Source of the DNA: Lytechinus variegatus
Lineage: Eukaryota > Echinodermata > Echinoidea > Temnopleuroida > Toxopneustidae
DNA: 64,000 nucleotides
Direction of reading: 5' to 3'
Assembly (NCBI RefSeq): GCF_018143015.1
Contig: NC_054754.1
Span: 26,748,330 to 26,812,329 of the forward strand
Shown: positions 33,227-45,200 of the stretch, piece by piece
Numbering within the stretch: position 1 is the first letter of the stretch
Layout of the letters: every line of letters begins with the position of its first letter
Notes under the pieces: model-generated
Database searches by the model: none
The model's input: the letters and a program-made list of their open reading frames with translations, nothing else
What the model was told of the DNA's origin: nothing
Translations under genes and position numbers: made by a program

Positions 33227-33609
33227 AACATTGCCCAGAAAATTAAATTTTCAGGAAAAAATACATTGAAGTAAAAAAGAATCGCTCGCGCTTCGCGCTC
33301 GCACTTTTTATAAGGCTTATACGATTATTTTATGTTTATGTTGTTTTATAAGAATAAAACTAAGAAGTGACTGATATAGGTGAAGATAATTTCGGGCCCC
33401 GTCCCCTATTGGCGAAAGTCGGATCCGCCCTTGTGGACACATACACACACATCGGAAAAATGGCCGGTGCCCCCCCTGAAAAAGCAAGGACCCCCCAGTG
33501 CCCCCCCAGGAAAAAATCCTAGCTACGCCACTGGTCTGGGGCACAGAAATTCCTTTTAATTCTGTACGTGGTCTGGGGTCTTCAAATACCACCAAATACC
33601 ATAACCCCT

Positions 33610-34265
33610 CCTCATGTTTACGTCCCCAGTCGTTACGTCACTGACAAGGTTTTCAAAAGGGAATTCCCCTTTATATTAGTACAATTCTGAGAAGATTACA
33701 GGGACACTCTTGGATCGGAATTTCAAGGGCGGTTTTTGGCGAATAAATTTGTTTGTGATCAATACAATCTATCAATGGTTTGAGAACCATCAGACGTTAT
33801 TGTTTGAATGTACGTGCTTTCAGACTTCATGGATCTATCTGTCAATATGGTTTCTCTTCACTCAGTCTGCACGCAAACAAGCGTGGAATTTACTATAAGC
33901 ATTAGAGCTAATATGAGGATTTTTTTTCTCAAAATCGTTGGGTTTTCCATTTCGGTTTTTCATCGATTACATAACATGACAATCCTTGAATACCATCAGA
34001 GTCTTGTAACCACTGACCCGTTTATAAACAGTCGCATAAGAATTACTTTTCATATTCAGGATCTAAACAAAAATTTTACCATGCAGGTGATGCTGTGATA
34101 TTATGGTAAAAGCAAATTTACCTCATTTATTGATTATATTTTAATGTATATTTTTGTGTGTTTGTTAGTTTTTTTCATTTCTTTTGGGTTCCATATTTTA
34201 TAGATATTGTGTATAAGTGAATATTAATTTGTGCTATTGATTATGTAAATATTACTGATTCAATT
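33610..34265. other. Intergenic DNA, no gene seen
   Basis: Short frames at 33710 and 33808 show no domain. No repeat recognised. Confidence 0.4.
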
Positions 34266-34268
34266 ATA

Positions 34269-34804
34269 CACTGTAAAAACTGCGGTGTTAAAACAGACAC
34301 CAATTGGTGTTAATAGAGGACCACACCCTGAGGTCTTAAAATTACACCCTAGAGATAAAACATAACACCAAAGAGTGTAAATGTAACAACAAAAAGTGTT
34401 GTAATAACACATATAGGTGTAAAACTAACACCACAAATTTAACACCGCCGGTGTAAAATAACTGGTTTGGTCCTCTATGTACACCGGTTAACACCAGAGT
34501 TTTTGCTGTGTACTAATATTATCCCGATTATAACAAATTGTATTTTATGACAGGGCCTATGTGGAAAGCAGTTTTGAAACTGACAATGCCACACAGCAAA
34601 AACTGTGGTGTTAACCGGTGTACATAGAGGACCACAACAGTTATTTTACACCGGTGTTAAATTGGTGGTGTTAGTTTTACACCTATAGGTGTTATTACAA
34701 CACCTTTGGTTGTTACATTTACACTCTTTGGTGTTGTGTTCAATCTTTAGGGTGTAATTTTAACACCAATTGGTGTCAGTTTTAACACCACAGTTTTTAC
34801 AGTG
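34269..34804. mobile_element. Inverted pair of GGTGTTA-rich MITEs
   Basis: Copy A (34269-34510) runs from CACTGTAAAAACTGCGGTG to GAGTTTTTGCTGTG. Copy B (34592-34804) is the same element reversed, from CACAGCAAAAACTGTGGTG to CACAGTTTTTACAGTG. Both are filled with GGTGTTA/TAACACC words, and each has its own imperfect inverted ends. The pair, with an ~80-bp spacer, could form a hairpin of over 200 bp. No target duplication was found. Confidence 0.85.
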
Positions 34805-34809
34805 CACCC

Positions 34810-37800
34810 TGTATAAATAAAACTACAAAGAAAGTTGACACTGTAGGCGATGAAGGAAAAACAATATTTCTTTCTACTTCTTGCTAAACATGTAAAGATG
34901 CTTATAGGAAATAAGATTTCGGGGTTTTATCTTGAAATATCCACTGACATAATGAGGGGCCAGAACTTATTTTTTTTAAACCTCCACAAAGTTACGCCAT
35001 CCTGATAAACCACTGATCAATAATGCATTGACATCATGTTAATATAAATTAATCATCTGCAAAATCTTCCACTGTACATATGAAATTTCACCATTACGTT
35101 CAGCGATTCATATTTTCGTTTTAGATTTAATTAAAAAAAAAGAAAGAAGAAGATATGTTTATGACAAGCGGAAATCACTTGAACGCACTGGCAGTTTGGA
35201 TATGAATATCCTGTATTATGCATTTAAAAGGGGAAGAGTTTTGTTCCAAAATGGGCTAAATCCACTTTTCTTAGGTACTTTTCTGTAAATCAAGGTTTTT
35301 AATTCACCACTTTCCCTTAGCCACTGCTGTTTTATTTGGATGTATCATTTTAGATTAATTAAATCATGTTTTCAAAAATCTAGCATTCATTATCAATTTA
35401 AAAAAAAATTACAGTTTATTTCTCACAGATTTAGCCTCTTTTGGAACAAAACCTTGGAAAATTTTCATTTTTGCCAATTTAAACATGTTTGATATTGGAA
35501 ATTGAACACTAAATATGGCTAACAGAGTACTTTTCACATCTTTTCTAATGTAGAGCAGATTTTAAGTTGACATTTGGAGTGATAATAAGTGCCTTATAAA
35601 TATATTTTGTATCCGTCGGCCAGTGGGACCAGGTTAAGGTGAAAAGTATACACGCCTTTTTTTCTGATATAGCAATTTCAATTAAACCCTTTTCACTCTA
35701 TCCCACACGTCAAAACTTATCCTTATACGCGTACATGCATGTGCATGCCCGCCTTCAAATGGCCGCCCCCCCCTCCTCCCCCATCTGTGGTCCTGTAACC
35801 TTATGGATAGCTAAAATAAATATACATTCGAGCAGATTATATAATCAGTCTGGAATTTTTAATTCTATTCGTTTTTATATCTCTGCATGCAACAGCGGAT
35901 AACTCCACGTATCCGATAATGTCGCATTCAATCACACTCTATTTGTACAACATTGTTGAATCAACTCGGCAAACATTGGTGTCATTCTTCATAGCTCAAT
36001 AATGAACTGAAATTAAAAAAATCACGCCCATCCTATTCAATACTAAAATCTGACCTTGATTCCACACCAGACATGGAACCTATATTCAATGGTATAATTT
36101 TATATTTATTATGTATCAGACCGGGTTAAGTATTGCGTATATTTATTGTAATTATGTTTTTTAATGTCTTTATACATGGATCTACGTTATATGGACCCCG
36201 GAGAGCAGGCGCCTGTTGCATAAAACTTTTTACCTGAAAAAACTCAGGTATACCCGAGTTTTTGCCCTGTGTTAAAGTCAATGGCAGAAATCAGATTAAC
36301 CTTAGTTTTCAGTAACCGGAGATTTCTCAGTTAAGAAGTTCAACAGGCTGCATGTGTATTTACTAGTAAATACGCGCTGAAGTGGGCCACCGCCATATTT
36401 TATATGATCTATACGATTTATTGACTTTGAACATTTATATTTTATTCGTTTTATGTGGAAATGAATACAAACAATCAAACAAGTATAAATTCTCGTGTGG
36501 TAAAATGAAAAATAATGTTATACTCAAACAAAAATATGTATATGCATATGCATAGATAGTGAAAACAAGTGAGGTATACCTCGGCTTTTCAAAATTATCA
36601 TCATTTTGAACAAGGAGGAATAATAAATTGGGGATAGCAAATGGAAAACTGCTCTCCAGCACAGAAAATAGAATTCTGAATTTGCATTTTAAAAATTTTT
36701 GTTATATATGTTTTTACTATATTGTACACTAGTATTCTACTACACGCTATTTTAGATAATGACTGTTATATTTCTATGAAATAAGAGAATGTGAATATAT
36801 TGAAATATATTTTTTTAATATCTTTTTACTAATAATGTTTTTAATAAACAAAGGCACCATTAAAACATGTATCTTGTTTTTTTTAGCTTAAAAACAAAAT
36901 TGATATGAAATTGGTAGTTGATGATGTCATGAAATATTTCCCTTTATATTTAATCATATGACATATTGATGATTTATTTTTTATCCGATAATTACATGAA
37001 AACATTTATCTTGCAAATATATAAGATACAGCACTGACTAACTTACACAATAAATTCATATTCCCTTCTTAACATTCTGGAAGACATTGTCATGATGACA
37101 TTAGCTCATTCATAGCATAATGACTATTACACAGCGAAATAATAACATACTTAGAAAACTACATAAACGGGTATAACTTCGTCATTTTCCATCATACTTT
37201 GATTAATAATCGAGTGTTTTGCCATATTCAATTTCAGTTACACAGTTCATTCAGGCTATATTCTTTCTGGAAAAGTCAAATATCAAATATCGAATAAAAT
37301 TTAAAGACTTTTTTTGTACCCTTTAGCTACTCCCGGATCTTACTTTGCCAAAACGCTTACGTACAATTCCTTTTCTTTTTCACCCCCCCCCCCTCCCGCC
37401 CTCACAAAAAAGTCACAGTCGTGATGTATCTGCACATAATAAAATCAACAACTGAAGTTAATACATACTTGCTTTTATCATTCGCCAGGAAAAGCGTCAT
37501 ATTTATCAGCCTGACCAAAGGTCGCTTTATAGGTCCAACAACGGTGACACTCCAACATAATTATAATGCTTTAAAACTATCTTTGTTTGTTGCGAAGGGA
37601 GTAGATAACATTCTTCTACTCAGTGCACAATGACATTGTGACGCTGGATATAGTAACAGGGGGATTTTTCTTATACCTTTTAGTACTACGTCTGGAGTCT
37701 GGACCTGAAGAGAGAACGAGACAAGTATTATCTGTTTAGTTTTTGAATATATTCACAGCTTTGCGAAACACATTGATCTCTGTGCTGTAGACCAATGTGG

Positions 37801-37970
37801 TGGTTAGAAAGGAAGAGCTGACATGTATTGATACGTAATACAAGTTATCGAAGCAGGCGCTTTTCCAGAAAGCATATAAGACCAGTTCTTTAGAGGTAAG
37901 TTCGAACTTTATTTTGAAGGGGTGGGTTGTCTTTCGTCTGATAGATACGGGTTGATCCGGGGGCGCGGAT
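34810..37970. other. Intergenic AT-rich DNA
   Basis: I see no gene. Near 36205-36260 there is a CCTGTTGCATAAAACTTTT motif like the start of other GCATAAA foldbacks, and near 35765 a C-rich run. The frame at 37421-37633 has no recognisable features. Confidence 0.4.
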
Positions 37971-37977
37971 GCGATGA

Positions 37978-38075
37978 CAACTTGTTTAGGGGCCAAAATG
38001 TGTAAATTAAGCCCTCGAAAAACTTGTTTAGGGGTTATTTTGCATACAGAGGAAAAACTCGTTTAGGGGTGTTTG
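37978..38075 (+). repeat. Short tandem AACTTGTTTAGGGG units
   Basis: AACTTGTTTAGGGGC, AACTTGTTTAGGGGT and AACTCGTTTAGGGGT recur at about 30-40 bp spacing (37979, 38021, 38057). Probably part of an unrecognised repeat. Confidence 0.6.
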
Positions 38076-38139
38076 GAAATAATTTGGTCACAGCAGTGAC
38101 CGTACAGCAATACATTTGAGGGGGGGGGGGGGGCTGATG

Positions 38140-40130
38140 CTAAAGAATGCAGACCTGTACTCAATGACTTATTAATGTATCATTTAATTATAAATTTACA
38201 TGTAGAATAGTTCATTCATAATATGTTACACATTAATTTACTGATTTATTCGTCAAATCGTGCATTTATGTGGTGTGGATTGAATTTGGTTAAAGACATG
38301 AAGATCATATACCTCTTTATTTCATATGTTATTGTTTGAACGCCATTTGATTATAATGTATAAGAGTGTCCGAGATAGTTGAAGATATATTCATTTCGAT
38401 TAAATCGAGAGAAATTAAAAGACTGTTGTATTAAACCATTGAGGATTATTTTGGTTATATTTTTTAAAATTGATTTTGGGTAATCTAGGTGAAATTTCAT
38501 TTTAGGGTATAACTTAAACGCAAGATGGTCCTGTGTATATAGGCAATAATTTCCAATATTAAATCCTATTTGGCAAAGAGATTTACTTAAATCGTTCCCA
38601 TATCCATACACTCAAATTAAGCTCGTTTTGAATTTATGATTACATAATTCATCACGAGAAAACCACTGATAATGCGATTGTGGTCATTATATATTTTCCC
38701 CAACTAATGACAAATGTTAATTATCAATATTCCGTCATTTTCATGGCAAATATACCTTACTCTTGTCATTCCATTTCGTTTCTCCCTCCCTTTTTGAAAT
38801 ACTTTAATGTAGACCTATTAGTGACATTCTTCTAATTTTACCTGCCCTTTACAATTTTAAATTAATTTAAAAACAATTTTATCATCTGAAAAATCTATAC
38901 TATCCACGTTGATCATTCATATAATTTAATAATTTTAATGGAACCTTTAAATATATTACAAGCGTAGTTTACTACTTTCATATCTACTACTTTTGACAAA
39001 AGTACGATTATAAGTGTTTTGTTCTTCTTGACGTTTTTCCTATTTATTTCCTGCCCTATTTGATCTTACTCATTCTACCAGGGCTCAAATATATAAATGA
39101 GAATGAAAGTGAAACATATTGGGGTGGTTAATGTAATTGATAAACAATAATATACACAGACGCAGGCATGGGATACGCCATGGGTATTTTGAGGGGGGGG
39201 GGCTAGATCGCAACAATGGGATTTAATTTATTTTTAATTTTCAACATCACATTAAGCCGTCTGTTTTTATTTATTGTTCATTTCACATTGTTTTGTCCCT
39301 AACTTCTTTCATCTTCTCTCCTCTTCTTTTTGAGCATTCCAAAAATCATGTGGGTTATTTCTCCTTATTCCCTTCGAAATATATTGTCCAAAGCCAATCG
39401 ACGTCGTCCCGTGTAATTGAAAATTCATTCTTCGTGTCTTTTGTTTGCTGAAATATCGAAAATGGAATATGAGCATGATTCGACATTCAACTTGACGATT
39501 CGATTATTATACCACAAAAATTGTCGTATGTTCTTTACTTATGAGAACAGATTTTTGTTATAAACTCATGATGCATTGAACGCACAAGGCATAATGAAAA
39601 TGGGAATTGAAAAGTTACACATAGAGAAGAGGTAATGCAAATTTTAGAAGAATCAGAAGGAGGAGAAGGAGTGAAAAAAAAAAGAAGAAAAGGAAGAAGA
39701 AGTAGAGAAAGGAGAATATTTTTTTTGTTATTCAGAGATTCGTGATCATAATTACAAGTCATGATAATTCCAGTTATTTTCAGGAGACATAATTTGTATT
39801 TCTCGCTCGCTATGCTCGCTCGTAAAAAACCATATTCAAGAGGATTTTATTCCAGCAACATGATGTTAATTATCATAAAGTTTCTCTTTCCTCTGCATCG
39901 AGGTGTCTGGTCATCTCTGAAAATTACACAGAAAATATATGCCCTTCTTGTATGGGGGGGGGGGTGATCAAAGAAAATATCGTTGTTAGTGAAGGTATAA
40001 AGAGAAAGTTAGTCAGCAAACTAAGTGTCAAAATTAGTCATATTCAGCAGAAATAAGGATAAAATGTGAATGTTTTAAGATATTTTGGAATTGTCATGCT
40101 CATGATTAACTCTTTTCTATACAACAATAA
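38140..40130. other. Intergenic AT-rich DNA
   Basis: Contains GA-rich DNA at 39640-39720 and G runs at 38119, 39194 and 39953. No gene recognised. Confidence 0.4.
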
Positions 40131-40141
40131 TCGGTCGCTGC

Positions 40142-40390
40142 CATAGGCGGCGGAAGCGGGGGATGGGGGGGGGGGAAGATCCCACCTCAATTTGAGGTGG
40201 GGGGGATGGTCCCCCTCTAAAATTTTAGTTGATATCGTACCCCCCCTAAATTCATATGGACCCCCCTAAAATGTGTTTGATCCCCCCCTAAAATTTCGGG
40301 TTTTTTTTTTGCTTGTTAACTTTTTTACCTGTGTCCATAACAAAATTTCAGGTGGACCCCTCCTAATTTTGTTGACTTCCGCCGCCAATG
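40142..40390. mobile_element. hAT-like MITE with perfect 8-bp TSD
   Basis: The ends CATAGGCGGCGGAAGC and ACTTCCGCCGCCAATG are inverted. Identical 8-mers GTCGCTGC lie at 40134-40141 and 40391-40398. The interior alternates poly-G/C blocks with CCCCCCTAAAATTT words. 249 bp, no ORF. Confidence 0.92.
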
Positions 40391-40466
40391 GTCGCTGCGC
40401 CCATTCATATTGAAGTGCTTTAAATGCCCAACAAGTTAAACGCAGTCCCTTATTTGGGGATAGCGT

Positions 40467-40692
40467 CAGTGGCGGATCTGGGGGCCCTTTTGAGAGCTTT
40501 AACAATTTTTTTTACATAAATACATCGTTTTTACCCCTTTTGAAAGGAAGACTTTTTTCTTTTTTTGCGTGTCAAATTTTCCGTGGACGAAATGACCTTC
40601 AATTTTAGGTGAAAACCTTTTTTTTGTTTTGCTTGTCAATTTTTTATGGGGAAATTGTGCCCCCCCATTGGAAAATCCTGGATCCACCCCTG
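40467..40692. mobile_element. hAT-like MITE (CAGTGGCGGATC ends)
   Basis: CAGTGGCGGATCTGGGGG at the left pairs imperfectly with CCTGGATCCACCCCTG at the right. Flanks GATAGCGT (40459-40466) and GATAGCAT (40693-40700) differ at one base. 226 bp. It contains repeated TTTTTTTTGCNTGTCAA(A/T)TTTT words also seen in the element at 53328-53597. Confidence 0.85.
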
Positions 40693-41011
40693 GATAGCAT
40701 GCACGTCCGCCTTCAATCAAAGAAAGAGAAAAAAAATAGTTCTTCCCCCTCAACAGGAAACATTTTCCTTCCGTTTTGTGGTGACTATTAATTGGTCCAA
40801 TCTACATAAAATATATCCTGAACTGACGCAGACTGGGAATTTTCTGTAGTTAAAATCCGGTTTTATTTTCTTAGGAAATTGCAATCGCAATATACGAGCC
40901 AATGATGGGGTCAACAATGCACTTATGAAGCAAAATTAATGTATATTTTACTATTAATTAGAGAAAAAGATAAATGGTCTTATTTTTTAATCTTCCAAAG
41001 TCACTTATTTG

Positions 41012-41262
41012 CACTGTAAAAAATATTGGGTAAAATTTTAACCAGTACGAGGGTAATTATGTGTCCAACCAATTTGGGGCAGTATTTTACCGAATGCAGG
41101 AAGCGTATTGTCCAGTAAGGTTAAGAAATAACCAGCAATTACTTTAGAATGGGCAAAGTTTTCATCACACTCGATAAAAATAACAATGCCCCCCAAAATG
41201 CCCAATATTGGTTGGCCACATAATTACCCTCATGAAGCATTTTTACCCAAAATTTTAGAGTG
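41012..41262. mobile_element. CACTGTAAAAA-ended MITE with GGGTAATTATG core
   Basis: CACTGTAAAAAATATTGGG at the left faces CCCAAAATTTTAGAGTG at the right. Further in, GAGGGTAATTATGTGTCCAACC is the inverse of GGTTGGCCACATAATTACCCTC. The ends resemble those of the element pair at 34269-34804, but the interior words differ. Confidence 0.75.
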
Positions 41263-41867
41263 CATAGGGCTACTGGATGCCACGTGTTTCATTCACTATT
41301 CTCTTCAAACTATTGGTTAAAAACTAAATTTTGTTACAAAATGGAATCATTAATTTTTTAGCCCATCCCCCAAAAATCAACACCAAATAGAATCGTGAAG
41401 ATGAATTGATACATATAATTTTAAATTGTTTACTAATTGTTTACTAAATTGTTTACTAATCTTAAATTGTTTACTATTATGTGAACCTGACAGTTCAATT
41501 TATATATTTGTTGCAATTACTGTTGTACTGTATTTCGTTGTTATTAATTTGATTTGTCATTGAGAAGATATCTTGTTATGTTTGAATAATAATAAAATCC
41601 CTGTGGAGGGGAAACAAATTGAAAAAAAAAATATAATTTTAAAATAATCACAAAATGATTACAAAGAGTAAGTCTTATCATTGTTAGTATTCATTCCACG
41701 CTACAGCTTTCATTGTGCCAATTACATGTACTCTCGCTTCAAGAACATTAGTATGAGCTTTGGAAAAGGTGAATCATATCGAAAAAAAAATAAAAGTGCA
41801 TAGCGAGCAAACCCCCCAAATTGAGGTTTGAAAACATTTTATTTTCAGTACATTTGGGCATCGCTTA

Positions 41868-42023
41868 TACCTCAGCTACATTTGCTCAATGGCGGCCGGT
41901 TGGCGAGTCGAAAACATCCATTTTATTATTTTTTATTCGAACTATAGGTGGCATAAAACCATGAAAACGGTGCATGTTTTCGACTTGCCGTAAGACCGCC
42001 GAAAAGCAAATGTGACTGAGGTA
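41868..42023. mobile_element. Harbinger-like MITE just upstream of the PH/PDZ gene
   Basis: The element begins TACCTCAGCTACATTTGCTC and ends GCAAATGTGACTGAGGTA. The inner GGCGGCCGGTTGGCGAGTCG faces CGACTTGCCGTAAGACCGCC. The flanks are TTA and TTC, a worn TWA-type duplication. It is a diverged sister of the copy at 32736-32899. Its right end lies 62 bp before the acceptor of the first recognised coding exon. Confidence 0.8.
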
Positions 42024-42085
42024 TTCATGAAATTATAAGTTAAGTATGCCAAATACTTAACAGAGTAATGTTGCTTACCTTTCAG

Positions 42086-42216
42086 ATAGTGCGTCAGGAT
42101 CTCAAGCGATGGCGCAGATGAAAGATATACCCGCGTCAATACTTGCGTCAGACGGCAGTGAAGTGAAGGCTGGTGTACTATCGATCCTTGAAAAGAAGGG
42201 CATTAAGATGTTAAAG
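42086..42216 (+). CDS. PH/PDZ gene, first recognised coding exon
   Basis: The exon runs from acceptor TTTCAG (42085) to donor AAG|GTAAGT. An ATG at 42109 gives MAQMKDIPASILASDGSEVK, ending ...KGIKMLK in phase 0. The frame stays open back to the acceptor (phase 1), so the true start could be this ATG, with a spliced leader exon, or lie in an earlier exon. Confidence 0.75.
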
Positions 42217-45200
42217 GTAAGTTAGTGGTATGTCGTTAGCCTATTTTAGCATCCACTTCGCAGACGTTTTCGGCAACGTTGAGAATCTATTAAAAATTAT
42301 TAGAGGTCATTGTCGAAAGTTGTTGGACCGGGACAAGCAAATCGTCTTAAGATTCGGAGCAGACGAACAATTACAAATGTGTCGACTTTCCAGAGTCCAG
42401 GACGGCACTGCTGTTTTGATTCATCGATTTTCGACACGGACTGCTTTGTCATGAAGAGCTTTTTGCATAAGATAATCAGAGTTATAGAAAGCGTCTGCGA
42501 GTTGATTTCTAAAATGCCCTTTTGTGACGTGATGTTGACCAAAACAGCGTCTCTGGTTTCAAAATAGAATAATTTTCAATGTAACATATATTTAATAATC
42601 TTCTTCTCCTTGTTACTAACTGGTCAATGGAGTACGGGTGCCTTGAATTAACATGAGGCAACCGTTCTAAAATATATAAGCTTCCTTTTGTCTTTGCAGA
42701 CGAGTGATTACCAGTTGAACCCGTTATATTGGCGGCTCGTATCATATGCTAGCCAAACGTACCTTCTAGGCTACCCTAAGCAGTTTGGAGGAGTAAAGGC
42801 AACCAAGAAACTCTTGATAAAAGGATGTTCTATCGAGATGAATCTACCAGACAAGGTGGTCGTTTCCCCACACAGCAACGAGACATTCCTCTGCATCCAG
42901 TGCGGCGAGAAAATAATTTTTCTGAAGGCAGAGAGCAAGTAAGATTTCCGTTTGTTTGGGCGAATGTAGTCGCAGGAAATGATTTCAAAAGAATTGTCAA
43001 TAGTTTTGTAATTTTTGTCATTCTAATATTGTATCGAGACCTTAATTTTGTCTTGTTTTGTTGTATTATGTTAATGATCTGAGATTATTCAAGCCGTTAT
43101 CCTTGGGAATATGAAAACTGATCTTTGAAATCAAAACAAATCAAAACAGAGGTAGGTTTCAGGGAAGATATCCACTTTTCCTGGTGAAATTTATAGGATG
43201 CTCTTTTCTCAGTGTTGTGATATGATTCAATTTCTTGAGGTGTGAGTTAGTTCATTGTTCAACGTTGCGTGTCAAAAGTACGTAGAATTTTCATCATGCA
43301 TAATGTAATTTTTCTCCAAAGAGGAACAAATTTCAAGAACCAAGATATTTTTATCTGTCTTGCACCCCCCTCCTCCCCCGATCTCTATTCAGACGGCAAC
43401 GTAACAAATGGGTAGACGCCATTCGCAGTGCCATGGAAGAACCGATTTATCATCCATCGACGGCTTCGACAGCAAGCACGGACTCGTCCGAGTCCTTCGA
43501 CATCCTTAATCGCACCCGGGATCAATTGCGAGTTTCAAGTAGCGTTCACCAAACGGCGGACACCGCACCGCGACCAGGGCCTGAGTCGCGAAGGGTGAAT
43601 ACCACTCCCGCTGGTCACTTCCAGGATGCACATCGAGACTCCATCTCATCCATCCCTTCCAGTGCCCAAGCCTTGGCGCACCAGAATCGAAGATCTCCCA
43701 AACTGGTGATTATTATTATTGATTCTCTTTTAAAATAGTATGCTACGTCACATCTGTATGTAATGGCAATTTGCATCCACTGCGTTTAGAAGGATTATTT
43801 TCCGTTCTTTTAGTATAGACCCTAAGCAATTGTATTCTGTAGATCCATATTCTAATATGACAGTCATGTGATCATGCTTGGCGATAATTATGAACAAAGA
43901 TTTCGAGTACTTTTGAAAACAAAGAGTAACTTCAGTAATTTTCTTCTTGCCATATCCTCTGTTTCGGGTTATGGACCGGTTATGGAATCCTGTATTAATT
44001 CAATTACTTGTACATAATTTTTCTTTCTTCGTCATAATGATGTTTATGCGAATTAAAGAAACATATCAAGCAATTGGCTTATAATGACTATTGCATGTGA
44101 CATAATGCTGATAGGCTTCATGCACGAGGAGAATAAATTGAAAAAGAGAAATCATCAATAGCATTCAATGCGAATTTATTATTTACCAAACATTATTTCA
44201 GTTTTTGAAATTCCTGGACGACGCGATCCCATTAGAAAGGGGAATCATTTCTGGCTTGGGTACAAAATAAAAGTGTAATTACGAAATGTCTCTGTTCACT
44301 TCTGCAGCCTGCTGCCAATGATCATCAATCCGAGCTATCGGCATTCCACTCTCTCAACTCTCAAGACAGAATGAGAAGCTCATCCATAGGCAAACGAGGT
44401 TCTGATAACTTGGAAAATCGTAATGACCTTGATGAGTACATATACGGACTTGAAGAGATCAGAGACAGCGGCAAGGAACATGGCTTCAACATACGACCGT
44501 TTTCTTCATCGGCGAGCACCAGCCAACCGAATTTGCGCCTGAGTGTTCCGGACCAGGATAAGCTGAAGAGGCTCAGCGACGGACAGTCACGATCTGTGCC
44601 AAAGACACTTCACCAGGCTTGCCCAAGTGAATCAGGATACGAAGTCCCGACGCCAGGCGGACAAGATCAGGAGGAAGAGCTTTATGAAGATTTTATATCT
44701 GATTTGAACTCCTACATTTCCGTCCAGGATTGCGACGATCGATCGTCGGTCTCGCATGTGGACAATCTAGGACTCAAGAGTGGAGGGACCCACTTCTACC
44801 TTGAAGAAAACCACTATGACGTGCCACCAGAACTCCCAGCGCGTAATTATGACGACCCGCGCAATGTAAAGGAGGGAGCACCGTTGAGGAATAAGTCTTC
44901 CAAGAAGACGCGTGCACCGCAACCACCTGCAGCCCCCGTCGATCAAATGGATTCTATTGAAAGGGAAAAGACTGTTTGCTTGGAAATCCAGAAACAGAGT
45001 GAGCACCATGACCAACTCGCAGGAACGGATAGACCATCAGGTGGTGACAAGGTGAAAGAAATAACTGAGAAAATGAAGAGTAATGATCTGAAGGACGAGT
45101 CGCTGCACGCGTATATCCAGTGAGTATTTTGTTCGCCTAAACATAATGACAGATTTTTGGAAGATAAATGGGATAGATGTCAGTTATCATCAGAAGAAAC

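Larger units (their letters stand above)
31822..33533 (+). mobile_element. hAT-like element with polypurine tract and ~112-bp minisatellite
   Basis: The ends CAGTGGCGTAGCTA and TAGCTACGCCACTG are perfect inverted repeats of 14 bp. Identical 8-bp flanks GTCTGGGG (31814-31821 and 33534-33541) prove the insertion. After the left end come a G/C run, a GA-rich tract (31860-31985), and degenerate ~112-bp repeats whose core reads GCTCGCGCTTCGCGCTCGCAT (clearest at 32560, 32671, 33283). A Harbinger-like MITE (32736-32899) and a tRNA SINE (32972-33226) are nested inside. No transposase ORF. Confidence 0.93.
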
